This document shows, one piece after another, positions 13,212-19,313 of a stretch of 48,890 bases of DNA (position 1 is the stretch's first letter; the number at the start of each line of letters is the position of its first letter). The DNA is from a virus. Location of the stretch: positions 1 to 48,890 of the IMG/VR virus record IMGVR_UViG_3300038465_000054. One strand, written 5' to 3'. The notes below the pieces were generated by a model. That model did not search any database. It was not told the DNA's origin and was given only the letters and a program-made list of their open reading frames with translations. A program made the position numbers and the translations under genes.

Positions 13212-14029
13212 GAGCCCGAAACATCAAACCAGGGTTCTTCCGCAACGACCAATTAGCAGAAGTTGCCCCAGAAGCTCGTCTGCTGTTCATTGGATTATGG
13301 TTAATGGCTGACCGCGAGGGCCGGCTAGAGGATCGGGTCAAACGCATCAAAATGGAGGTTTTTCCGGCAGATAACTACGATGTGGACGAACTGCTTGCTA
13401 CCTTGGTAGCAAGTGACCTGATCCAAAGGTACGAAGTGGACAATAAACAAATAATTCAAGTGGTTAACTTCGCCAAACATCAGCGCCCACACGTGAATGA
13501 AGTGGCTTCTATCCTTCCAAAGAGGCCAGACAATTACACCAAGGCAGCAAGTGGACACAACCAAGGTACAAACGACTTCGCTCTGAATCCCTCTTCTCTG
13601 AATCCCTCTTCTCTGAATCCTGAATCCCTCATCCTGAATCCTGAATCCTTGACACAAGCTCCGCTTGCTACCTTGGTAGCAAGTGAGGATGAAATCTTTG
13701 GGCACATGAGCCGGATCCGATCGGTCTACCCGAAGGCGGCCCGAATGGGCTGGATCGCTGCCGAGAAGAAAATCCGCCTGATCGTCGAAAACCGGATCTC
13801 GAGCTGGCAGCAGATCACCGCAGGCGTCGAACGGTACCGGGACTACTGCCAGGCTACCGGGCGCGAAGCGCAGAACCCGGTGGGATTTTTCGCGGACCAG
13901 GACAAGCCCTGGCTCGAACCCTGGGCGGTTATGAAGCCCCTCAACGGCTCGCACGCCGAGCCCGTGCGCACATGGAAACCCACCGAAGCAGACTGCGAAC
14001 CAGAGGATCCCCGCTATGCACAACCTTGA
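13208..14029 (+). CDS. Replication initiator-like protein (phage O-like)
   Basis: A 273-residue protein starting MRARNIKPGFFRNDQLAEVA with AAAAGG upstream. The N-terminal ~100 residues match phage replisome-organiser proteins with a winged-helix fold (FIGLWLMADREGRLEDRVKR, VVNFAKHQRPHVNEV). A low-complexity linker follows (LNPSSLNPSSLNPESL), typical of these proteins, then a C-terminal helical domain (IRSVYPKAARMGWIAAEKKI, GVERYRDYCQATGREA) that likely contacts the helicase loader. The gene contains two identical 24-bp palindromic elements encoding LATLVAS twice, a layout recalling the origin inside lambda gene O. It starts by ATGA overlap and overlaps the loader gene by 14 bp. Confidence 0.8.
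   Translation: MRARNIKPGFFRNDQLAEVAPEARLLFIGLWLMADREGRLEDRVKRIKMEVFPADNYDVDELLATLVASDLIQRYEVDNKQIIQVVNFAKHQRPHVNEVASILPKRPDNYTKAASGHNQGTNDFALNPSSLNPSSLNPESLILNPESLTQAPLATLVASEDEIFGHMSRIRSVYPKAARMGWIAAEKKIRLIVENRISSWQQITAGVERYRDYCQATGREAQNPVGFFADQDKPWLEPWAVMKPLNGSHAEPVRTWKPTEADCEPEDPRYAQP
13393..13416 (+). repeat. 24-bp palindromic element, copy 1 (origin candidate)
   Basis: Contains CTTGCTACCTTGGTAGCAAG, two perfect 9-bp arms around TT (13394-13413), plus matching flanks. It is identical over 24 bp to copy 2, exactly 270 bp downstream and in the same frame. An AT-rich stretch (13440-13465) follows. It is a candidate binding site for the initiator encoded around it, or an operator. Confidence 0.75.
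13663..13686 (+). repeat. 24-bp palindromic element, copy 2 (origin candidate)
   Basis: Same 24 bases as 13393-13416, including the 9-bp arms around TT. Between the copies lie the GAATCC-type direct repeats encoding the LNP linker (13587-13650). The pair brackets the linker region of the replication gene. Confidence 0.75.
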
Positions 14030-14558
14030 CCACGAAGAATTTCGAAAACTGCTGGACGGGCTCGCGATAACGTTCAGCAAGCCCAAGCCCGATGATGCGC
14101 AGATCGCCGTGTATTTCCGCGCGCTGAGCAATCTGCCGCTGGCCATAATCTCCGAGCGGGCGAGGCATCACGAACGCTATGGCAGGTTCTTCCCCAAGCC
14201 CTACGAGTTGCGGCCCAGGGAGGATAAACCGCCCGCCAAGGACAGCGCCGATGATCGTGCACGCTTCGATGCGGCGGTTAAATTCAATACCGAAACATGG
14301 CAAAAAGCCCTGGAAAAGAAACCAGATAACTCGGAATGGCGCCTGTTACGGGCCTTAATCGCCCGTTACGAAGTGGATGCAAACCGGCCTAACGGGGAGT
14401 TCGAGGAGAAAATGGCGCTTGCCAAATCGGTGGCAACACGATTGCGCGCAGAGCATGGAGATGGTTGTTTCTCAACGAATTTAGATGCCTGCCTGTGCGC
14501 GAATATGTTCTGGCCTCGACTGGTCGAATTTGAAAAGCTGCGGAAGATAACCGCATGA
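14016..14558 (+). CDS. Probable replicative helicase loader (G39P-like)
   Basis: A 180-residue protein starting MHNLDHEEFRKLLDGLAITF. The segment QIAVYFRALSNLPLAIISER through RYGRFFPKPYELRP fits the N-terminal pattern of loader/inhibitor proteins (G39P type). There a 'YF-AL' helix, a bundle and a 'GRFFPTPAEL'-like turn prepare helicase contacts. The C-terminal half is helical with no ATPase motif, so it is not a DnaC-type loader. It overlaps the initiator gene and the next gene (ATGA). It would deliver the host DnaB helicase, because no phage helicase is seen in the window. Confidence 0.65.
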   Translation: MHNLDHEEFRKLLDGLAITFSKPKPDDAQIAVYFRALSNLPLAIISERARHHERYGRFFPKPYELRPREDKPPAKDSADDRARFDAAVKFNTETWQKALEKKPDNSEWRLLRALIARYEVDANRPNGEFEEKMALAKSVATRLRAEHGDGCFSTNLDACLCANMFWPRLVEFEKLRKITA

Positions 14559-14890
14559 CTAAGCCGCGATATAAGCCGCCCATCGGCAGCAGCCTGGATC
14601 GGCTGCGGCTGTTCGGTCTGGAACGCTGGATCGGGATGCGCCTGAAGCTTGGCGTTGCTGACGGGGATACGACGCCCGAGATCCGGCGCGAACGCATCCG
14701 TGAAGCGATCCACGATCGCAACGCTGCCAACGAATCGGCGGGCCTCGGCCCCGATGGCACGCAGGAAACTTATGCGCAGCTGTTCGAGCGCATGTACGGG
14801 ATGCCACTCGAAAAGCTGACCGTTGTGATTGGCAACAAAGAATTTTCAGTGGAGGTGACACGTGAAGACCAACAAACGCTTGAGCTCTAA
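14555..14890 (+). CDS. Hypothetical protein of the replication operon
   Basis: A 111-residue protein beginning MTKPRYKPPIGSSLDRLRLF. It starts by ATGA overlap and its final 29 bp overlap the next gene. The middle is charged (TPEIRRERIREAIHDRNAAN) and the end carries KLTVVIGNKEFSVEVTREDQ, a small beta hairpin. Nothing identifies the function. Confidence 0.6.
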   Translation: MTKPRYKPPIGSSLDRLRLFGLERWIGMRLKLGVADGDTTPEIRRERIREAIHDRNAANESAGLGPDGTQETYAQLFERMYGMPLEKLTVVIGNKEFSVEVTREDQQTLEL

Positions 14891-15344
14891 GCCGAAGCCA
14901 AATGCAACAGCACTTCGGTTGCTGAAGTCGGCTCGCAGTTCAAAGCCGCTTGATGCCGCCTGGTCGCCTGCGCTGACTGTTGCGCAGTTCAGCGACTACA
15001 GCGCCGAATCCCTTGCGCTGCTGCGCCCGATCATCGATGCGCTGAAGTTGATAGCGAATGCATTTCCGTATCCAAACAGCGATGAAGCGCAGAAAGTAAT
15101 CGCTACTCAGCGCGAAACGATCAACAACCAGGCCGAGCAGATTAGCAACCTGACCAAGCAGCGCGACAGCGCACGCGCATCGCTTGCGGCGAACATCCAG
15201 AATTTAGGCGACACGCGTGCGCAGTTGCTTGCCGTCACTAGCGAGCACGACAAGATGGCAGGCCAGCTGCTCACCGCCAAACGCATGCTGGCAGGCTTTC
15301 GCACCGAAAATACTTCCCCCCCCCCTTTCGGCGAGGAAGGATGA
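14862..15344 (+). CDS. Hypothetical protein with coiled coil
   Basis: A 160-residue protein starting at GTG with a very strong GGAGGTGAC upstream inside the end of the preceding gene. The basic N-terminus (KTNKRLSSKPKPNATALR) is followed by a helical region and a coiled coil (VIATQRETINNQAEQISNLT, DTRAQLLAVTSEHDKMAGQL). The C-terminus is encoded by a 10-C homopolymer (15316-15325), giving Pro residues close to the end, so length changes there would alter only the last residues and the coupling to the next ATG. Confidence 0.6.
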   Translation: MKTNKRLSSKPKPNATALRLLKSARSSKPLDAAWSPALTVAQFSDYSAESLALLRPIIDALKLIANAFPYPNSDEAQKVIATQRETINNQAEQISNLTKQRDSARASLAANIQNLGDTRAQLLAVTSEHDKMAGQLLTAKRMLAGFRTENTSPPPFGEEG

Positions 15345-15439
15345 AACTCAAAACCGTCCGCTGGCTCTGCATCGGTTTCGGCGTGACGCTGTGGGCGGCC
15401 GTGATTCTTGGGATTTACTTCACCACTCGAAAAAACTAA
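15341..15439 (+). CDS. Tiny single-span membrane protein (32 aa)
   Basis: Starts MKLKTVRWLCIGFGVTLWAA and ends after VILGIYFTTRKN. It has one hydrophobic span between positively charged ends. The ATG overlaps the previous stop (ATGA) and GAGGAAGG lies directly upstream. It is too short for most gene finders. Function unknown. Confidence 0.6.
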   Translation: MKLKTVRWLCIGFGVTLWAAVILGIYFTTRKN

Positions 15440-15452
15440 TGGAGCCTGTCAG

Positions 15453-15692
15453 ATGAGTTTGATCGACAAAGCGATTCGCGATCCTCGGGACACCGGGCAG
15501 CGCTATGTGGTCAGCTACAAAGTCGTAGCCACCGGCGAGCGCTGCATCTTCGGCTGGGCCGATACCGCCGCATCGATGATCGCGATGGTGCAGGCAATCC
15601 AGAACAATCCCGAGTGGTGCGAGCCGCAGAGCCAGGACAGATTCCCGCCTATGGCTTCCCTGATTGCAGCAGCCGGGAAGCCTGATGCCTAA
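15453..15692 (+). CDS. Small hypothetical protein (79 aa)
   Basis: Starts MSLIDKAIRDPRDTGQRYVV with GGAG 8 nt upstream. A compact alpha/beta-looking sequence (SYKVVATGERCIFGWADTAA, MVQAIQNNPEWCEPQSQDRF). The stop overlaps the start of the resolvase-like nuclease gene. No recognised family. Confidence 0.6.
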   Translation: MSLIDKAIRDPRDTGQRYVVSYKVVATGERCIFGWADTAASMIAMVQAIQNNPEWCEPQSQDRFPPMASLIAAAGKPDA

Positions 15693-15948
15693 GTACGGGC
15701 GCCGCGACAGCAACGAAACGCCTATCGTGAAAGCGCTACGCAAAGCCGGGTGCGATGTCGAGATCATCGGCGGCAAGCCGTATGATCTGATCTGTGGTCT
15801 TGGCTATCGCACCTACCTGCTGGAAACCAAAACCCCGATGGGATCACTCACCGATTCGCAAAAGACATTCCGCCGTCTGTGGCGCGGGCATTACGCTATC
15901 GTGAGAAGCCCGGAAGAGGCGCTGAGAGCCGTTGGATTAACGCAATGA
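15685..15948 (+). CDS. VRR-NUC/Holliday-junction-resolvase-like nuclease
   Basis: An 87-residue protein starting MPKYGRRDSNETPIVKALRK with GGGAAG upstream. It has the PD-(D/E)XK core YDLICGLGYRTYLLETKTPM, where Asp in YDL and Glu-x-Lys in LETK are the likely metal ligands, followed by LTDSQKTFRRLW and HYAIVRSPEEAL. This matches small phage endonucleases of the VRR-NUC or resolvase type. It may process branched DNA before packaging. It precedes the ParB-methyltransferase gene with an ATGA overlap. Confidence 0.75.
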   Translation: MPKYGRRDSNETPIVKALRKAGCDVEIIGGKPYDLICGLGYRTYLLETKTPMGSLTDSQKTFRRLWRGHYAIVRSPEEALRAVGLTQ

Positions 15949-17195
15949 CCTTATACGCCTACAGCATCGTGCCCATCGCCCAGCTGGCGCCCTACGAGCA
16001 CAACCCGCGAACGCACAGCGAGGCACAGATCAGGCAATTGCGCCGATCGATCAGTGAATTCGGCTTCACCAATCCGCTACTGATCGACGAGCAGTGCGGC
16101 ATCATCGCAGGCCACGGTCGGCTGCTTGCAGGGATCGCTGAGGGCCTGCGCGAGCTGCCCTGCATTACCGTGGCGGGCCTATCGCCAACGCAGAGACAAG
16201 CGCTGGTGATCGCCGACAATCAGCTGGCATTGAACGCTGACTGGGACGACAAGCTGCTGGCGCAGGAGATCGCAGCGCTGAAGCTGGCGGACTTTGATCT
16301 GTCGATGCTGGGCTTTAGCGATGAAGTGTTGGCGGCCATAGCCAATGCGGACACGGAAGGTAAAACCGACCCGGACGAAATACCTGAAGCGCCGGCAGAG
16401 CCCATAACGCGAGAGCGCGATGTGTGGCTGCTTGGCAAGCATCGCCTGATGTGCGGCAGTTCAACAGTTGCCGATCAGGTGGCAGCGCTGCTTGGCGGTG
16501 CCGAACCGCACCTGATGGTGACGGACCCCCCCCCTTACGGCGTGGAGTACGATGCGGACTGGCGTAACCACGCATTGCGCGCCGATGGCTCGGCCTCCAA
16601 TGGCCGAGCCATCGGCCAAGTGACCAACGATGATCGAAGCGACTGGAGAGAAGCCTGGTCGCTATTTCCTGGCGACGTGGCCTACGTGTGGCATGCCGGC
16701 CGGCATGCCAGCAGCGTTCAGGAATCTCTCGAGTCTGTCGGATTTGAAATCCGCTGTCAGCTCATATGGGCCAAGCAGCAATTTGCCATCGGCCGCGGCC
16801 ATTATCACTGGATGCACGAACCTTGCTGGTACGCGGTACGCCGCGGCAAGACCGCCCACTGGAGCGGGGATCGGAAGCAAACTACCGTATGGGAAATTGA
16901 TAAGCCGCAGAAGTCAGAAACCGGACACAGTACCCAGAAGCCCGTCGAGTGCATGAAGCGGCCTATAGAAAACAATTCAGTCCACGGCGATTCGGTCTAT
17001 GAGCCTTTCAGCGGTTCGGGCACGACAATCATCGCGGCAGAGATGACCGAGCGCACCTGCTACGCGATGGAGATTCATCCGCCCTACGTTGACGTGGCCG
17101 TTCTGCGCTGGCAGGCATTCACCGGGCATGCCGCAACGCTGGAATCCGACGGCCGAACCTTCGCTGAGATATCATCGGCGCATGCCACGCGGTAA
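15945..17195 (+). CDS. ParB-like/DNA methyltransferase fusion protein
   Basis: A 416-residue protein. Residues about 5-105 are a ParB/sulfiredoxin-like domain (QLAPYEHNPRTHSEAQIRQL, IIAGHGRLLAGIAEGLRELP). From about 150 it is an amino-methyltransferase: motif IV is DPPPYG (Asp194-Tyr198) and the SAM motif YEPFSGSGTTIIAAE comes near the end. Such fusions are common in phages and methylate adenine or cytosine, often near terminase genes. Canonical motif IV is DPPY; here a 9-C run encodes an extra proline, which could impair catalysis. It starts by ATGA overlap after the resolvase-like gene and overlaps the small terminase gene by 14 bp. Confidence 0.85.
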   Translation: MTLYAYSIVPIAQLAPYEHNPRTHSEAQIRQLRRSISEFGFTNPLLIDEQCGIIAGHGRLLAGIAEGLRELPCITVAGLSPTQRQALVIADNQLALNADWDDKLLAQEIAALKLADFDLSMLGFSDEVLAAIANADTEGKTDPDEIPEAPAEPITRERDVWLLGKHRLMCGSSTVADQVAALLGGAEPHLMVTDPPPYGVEYDADWRNHALRADGSASNGRAIGQVTNDDRSDWREAWSLFPGDVAYVWHAGRHASSVQESLESVGFEIRCQLIWAKQQFAIGRGHYHWMHEPCWYAVRRGKTAHWSGDRKQTTVWEIDKPQKSETGHSTQKPVECMKRPIENNSVHGDSVYEPFSGSGTTIIAAEMTERTCYAMEIHPPYVDVAVLRWQAFTGHAATLESDGRTFAEISSAHATR

Positions 17196-17631
17196 GAAAG
17201 CCAAGCACGAAGTCACCGAGGAAACCCATCGCGAAGCCCAGGCGATGGCCGCCTGCGGCGTGGATACGGATGACATGGCGCTGATCTTCGGCATCGGGCG
17301 CAAGCGCCTTGAGAAAATCTACGGCAAGGACATCAGCACAGGACGGGCCAAGGCGCACGCCACGATCGGCAAGCGGATATTCGCCATCGCCACGCGCACC
17401 GAAGTCGACAGCCAGACGCTCAAGGCCCTGATCCTGTACGCGCGCTCGCAGATGGGCTGGCGCGATTTCACGATCGTGCAACAGCAGCAGCTGGACAAAC
17501 ACGGCAAGCCGATGAATCCGCCCGAAGCGCCCAAGACGGACGCGCGAGTGGAAGCGGAAAAGCTCACGCCCGATCAGATCACCGAAGCGCATATCCGGAT
17601 GCTGAACGGCGATCCGCCGACGGTGCAGTAA
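17182..17631 (+). CDS. terS: Terminase small subunit-like protein
   Basis: A 149-residue protein starting MPRGKKAKHEVTEETHREAQ. Residues about 20-60 form a helix-turn-helix (MAACGVDTDDMALIFGIGRK, LEKIYGKDISTGRAKAHATI), then helices (RTEVDSQTLKALILYARSQM), fitting small terminase proteins that recognise phage DNA before packaging. The remaining C-terminus (KLTPDQITEAHIRMLNGDPP) may contact the large subunit. Unusually the large subunit gene is about 8.8 kb downstream, beyond the fibre genes. Assignment rests on fold pattern and its position at the end of the replication operon. Confidence 0.65.
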   Translation: MPRGKKAKHEVTEETHREAQAMAACGVDTDDMALIFGIGRKRLEKIYGKDISTGRAKAHATIGKRIFAIATRTEVDSQTLKALILYARSQMGWRDFTIVQQQQLDKHGKPMNPPEAPKTDARVEAEKLTPDQITEAHIRMLNGDPPTVQ

Positions 17632-17712
17632 AGGCGAAATTTGACCGACGCGCTGCGCCGCGCGATGATTGGCCCCGGCCGCCAACCAACCCTCAAGCCG
17701 GAGTCGCCCCGC

Positions 17713-18639
17713 ATGAATCTTTCCAGCTACCAGCAGAATGCGTTTTTCGACGGGCTGATTCGTGGCGGCGCACTGGCCCCCGGTGGCGGCGTCAATAGCA
17801 CTGCGGTAGTGACGGGCGTCTGGACAGCCAGCACCGCCTACAGCCTGGGCAACGTCGTGGTGCCCCATGCGAACATGACCGGCGGCGGCGGCAAGTTCCT
17901 TCAGTGCACGACCGCGGGCACCAGCGGATCGACGAATACGCTGGCCGTTCCCGCCGTCGGCTCGGGTCTGTCCGAGGGCAGCGTAGTCTGGACTGCTGTC
18001 AGCGGCCTGCCTTCGATGATCAATCTGTACGTGGGCTTGCTCACGATCAACAAGGGCCTGCGCGCGAACTCGACCGCCTACAGCAGCGGGGATTGCATCA
18101 GCCTGACCGCGACTGGCGGCGGCGCCACGGGCAACACGAATCAGCATCTGTACAAGTGCACGGCTGCGGGCACGACCGCGGCATCGCAGCCGACGTATCA
18201 GGGCGATGCCGGGGAAGCAATCACGGATGGCACGGCGGTGTTCACGGAACTGTCGCCGACCATTCAGGCGGCCGCCTCCTATCCGGCGGGTCTGGCCGAA
18301 GTCACTGGTGGCAGTTATCTGCGGGTCTCTGTCGCTGCCACACTCGCCGCGTGGTCGGGCACGCAGAGCGCCGGCAGCACGACCGCCTCGACCGGCACGA
18401 ACAGCGGCACCGGCTCGCTACAGTCGAGCAACAATGCGACGATCACATTCGCGGCTCCGACCGCAGCGTGGGCGACGGCCCCTGCGGCAATCGGTGCGAT
18501 GGTGATCTACGATCAGAGTGCGGCCAATGGCGGAAATCTGCGGTATTTCATTCCGCTGACAGTACCGAAAGGGGTAAACAATGGTGATGCTTCGCCCTCG
18601 TTTGCGGCAGCTGCTTTAGCAATCGTTTTAGATAATTAA
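17713..18639 (+). CDS. Tail fibre/virion surface protein with two binding-type domains
   Basis: A 308-residue protein starting MNLSSYQQNAFFDGLIRGGA; GGAG lies 8 nt upstream, favoured over a TTG 72 bp earlier. The flanks match a common phage fibre family: N-terminal INLYVGLLT and C-terminal EVTGGSYLRVSVAATLAAWS ... GAMVIYDQSAANGGNLRYFI ... LTVPKGVNNGD. Two copies of a ~60-residue Cys/Trp domain are present (VWTASTAYSLGNVVVPHANM to GSVVWTA, and STAYSSGD to YKCTAAGTTAASQPTYQGDA to FTEL). A related domain occurs in the protein encoded at 21952-24138. These are probably carbohydrate-contacting modules. Confidence 0.75.
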   Translation: MNLSSYQQNAFFDGLIRGGALAPGGGVNSTAVVTGVWTASTAYSLGNVVVPHANMTGGGGKFLQCTTAGTSGSTNTLAVPAVGSGLSEGSVVWTAVSGLPSMINLYVGLLTINKGLRANSTAYSSGDCISLTATGGGATGNTNQHLYKCTAAGTTAASQPTYQGDAGEAITDGTAVFTELSPTIQAAASYPAGLAEVTGGSYLRVSVAATLAAWSGTQSAGSTTASTGTNSGTGSLQSSNNATITFAAPTAAWATAPAAIGAMVIYDQSAANGGNLRYFIPLTVPKGVNNGDASPSFAAAALAIVLDN

Positions 18640-18640
18640 C

Positions 18641-18657
18641 GCTGCTAAAATGGCAGC
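18641..18657 (+). other. Hairpin just before the HNH gene start
   Basis: GCTGC (18641-18645) pairs with GCAGC (18653-18657) around TAAAATG, ending two bases before the ATG at 18660. No Shine-Dalgarno is visible. A structure here could limit translation from long late messages, as reported for free-standing homing endonucleases of T4. Confidence 0.45.
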
Positions 18658-18659
18658 TG

Positions 18660-19313
18660 ATGAAAACATGCACGCGCTGTCGGAAAAGTAAGTCACAGTC
18701 TGATTTCTCTCGTAGACCGGACCGTGGCGAGAATGCGCTTAGGTCGTGGTGCAAGCAGTGTCATCGCGAATTTAGGCAGACGCAACGAAGCGTTTTCTCT
18801 CCTGAAGAAAAAGCCGCCGCGCTGGAAGTAGCCCGTCAGTGGAAGCGCGACAATCGCGCTCGCGTCAAAGCGTACAAAAAAGCATACGAAGCGGCACATC
18901 CTGAACAGACTGCGGCTCACAATCGCAGGCGTTCCGCCAAGTGGCGCGCTGCCAACCCTGAATTAGCCCGCCAGCGCGTGCTGGCTTCGGTGCGAAAAAA
19001 GCCAGAAGAGCGTAAATCCAGAAACGCGGCTTACGCGAAAGCCAATCCAGCCAAGTGCCGCGCCAAGTTCAAGCGCTACCAGACCACGAAGATGCGCGCG
19101 TGCCCCGCCTGGGCCAACCACTTCTTCATCGAGGAAGCCTACGAACTGGCGCAGCTGCGATCGAAGCTGACCGGCGTCCCGCATCACGTGGATCATGTGG
19201 TGCCACCGCAATCGCCCTTGGTCTGCGGGCTGCACGTCGAACACAATCTGGCGGTGATCCCAAAGCTTGCCAATCTGTCGAAGGCTAACCGTCACTGGCC
19301 CGGCATGCCATGA
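18660..19313 (+). CDS. HNH homing endonuclease with N-terminal zinc finger
   Basis: A 217-residue protein. Cys4, Cys7, Cys31 and Cys34 form an N-terminal zinc finger (CTRC ... CKQC). A highly basic middle (residues about 50-150, many Arg/Lys/Ala) should bind DNA. The C-terminal HNH core has HHVDHVVPPQSPLVCGLHVE, then HNLAVIPKLANLSKANRHW. It would nick or cut DNA at a specific site and promote its own inheritance. It is wedged between two fibre genes, overlapping the next start by 4 bp, and its start lacks a Shine-Dalgarno. It interrupts the structural order and is probably a selfish insertion. Confidence 0.88.
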   Translation: MKTCTRCRKSKSQSDFSRRPDRGENALRSWCKQCHREFRQTQRSVFSPEEKAAALEVARQWKRDNRARVKAYKKAYEAAHPEQTAAHNRRRSAKWRAANPELARQRVLASVRKKPEERKSRNAAYAKANPAKCRAKFKRYQTTKMRACPAWANHFFIEEAYELAQLRSKLTGVPHHVDHVVPPQSPLVCGLHVEHNLAVIPKLANLSKANRHWPGMP

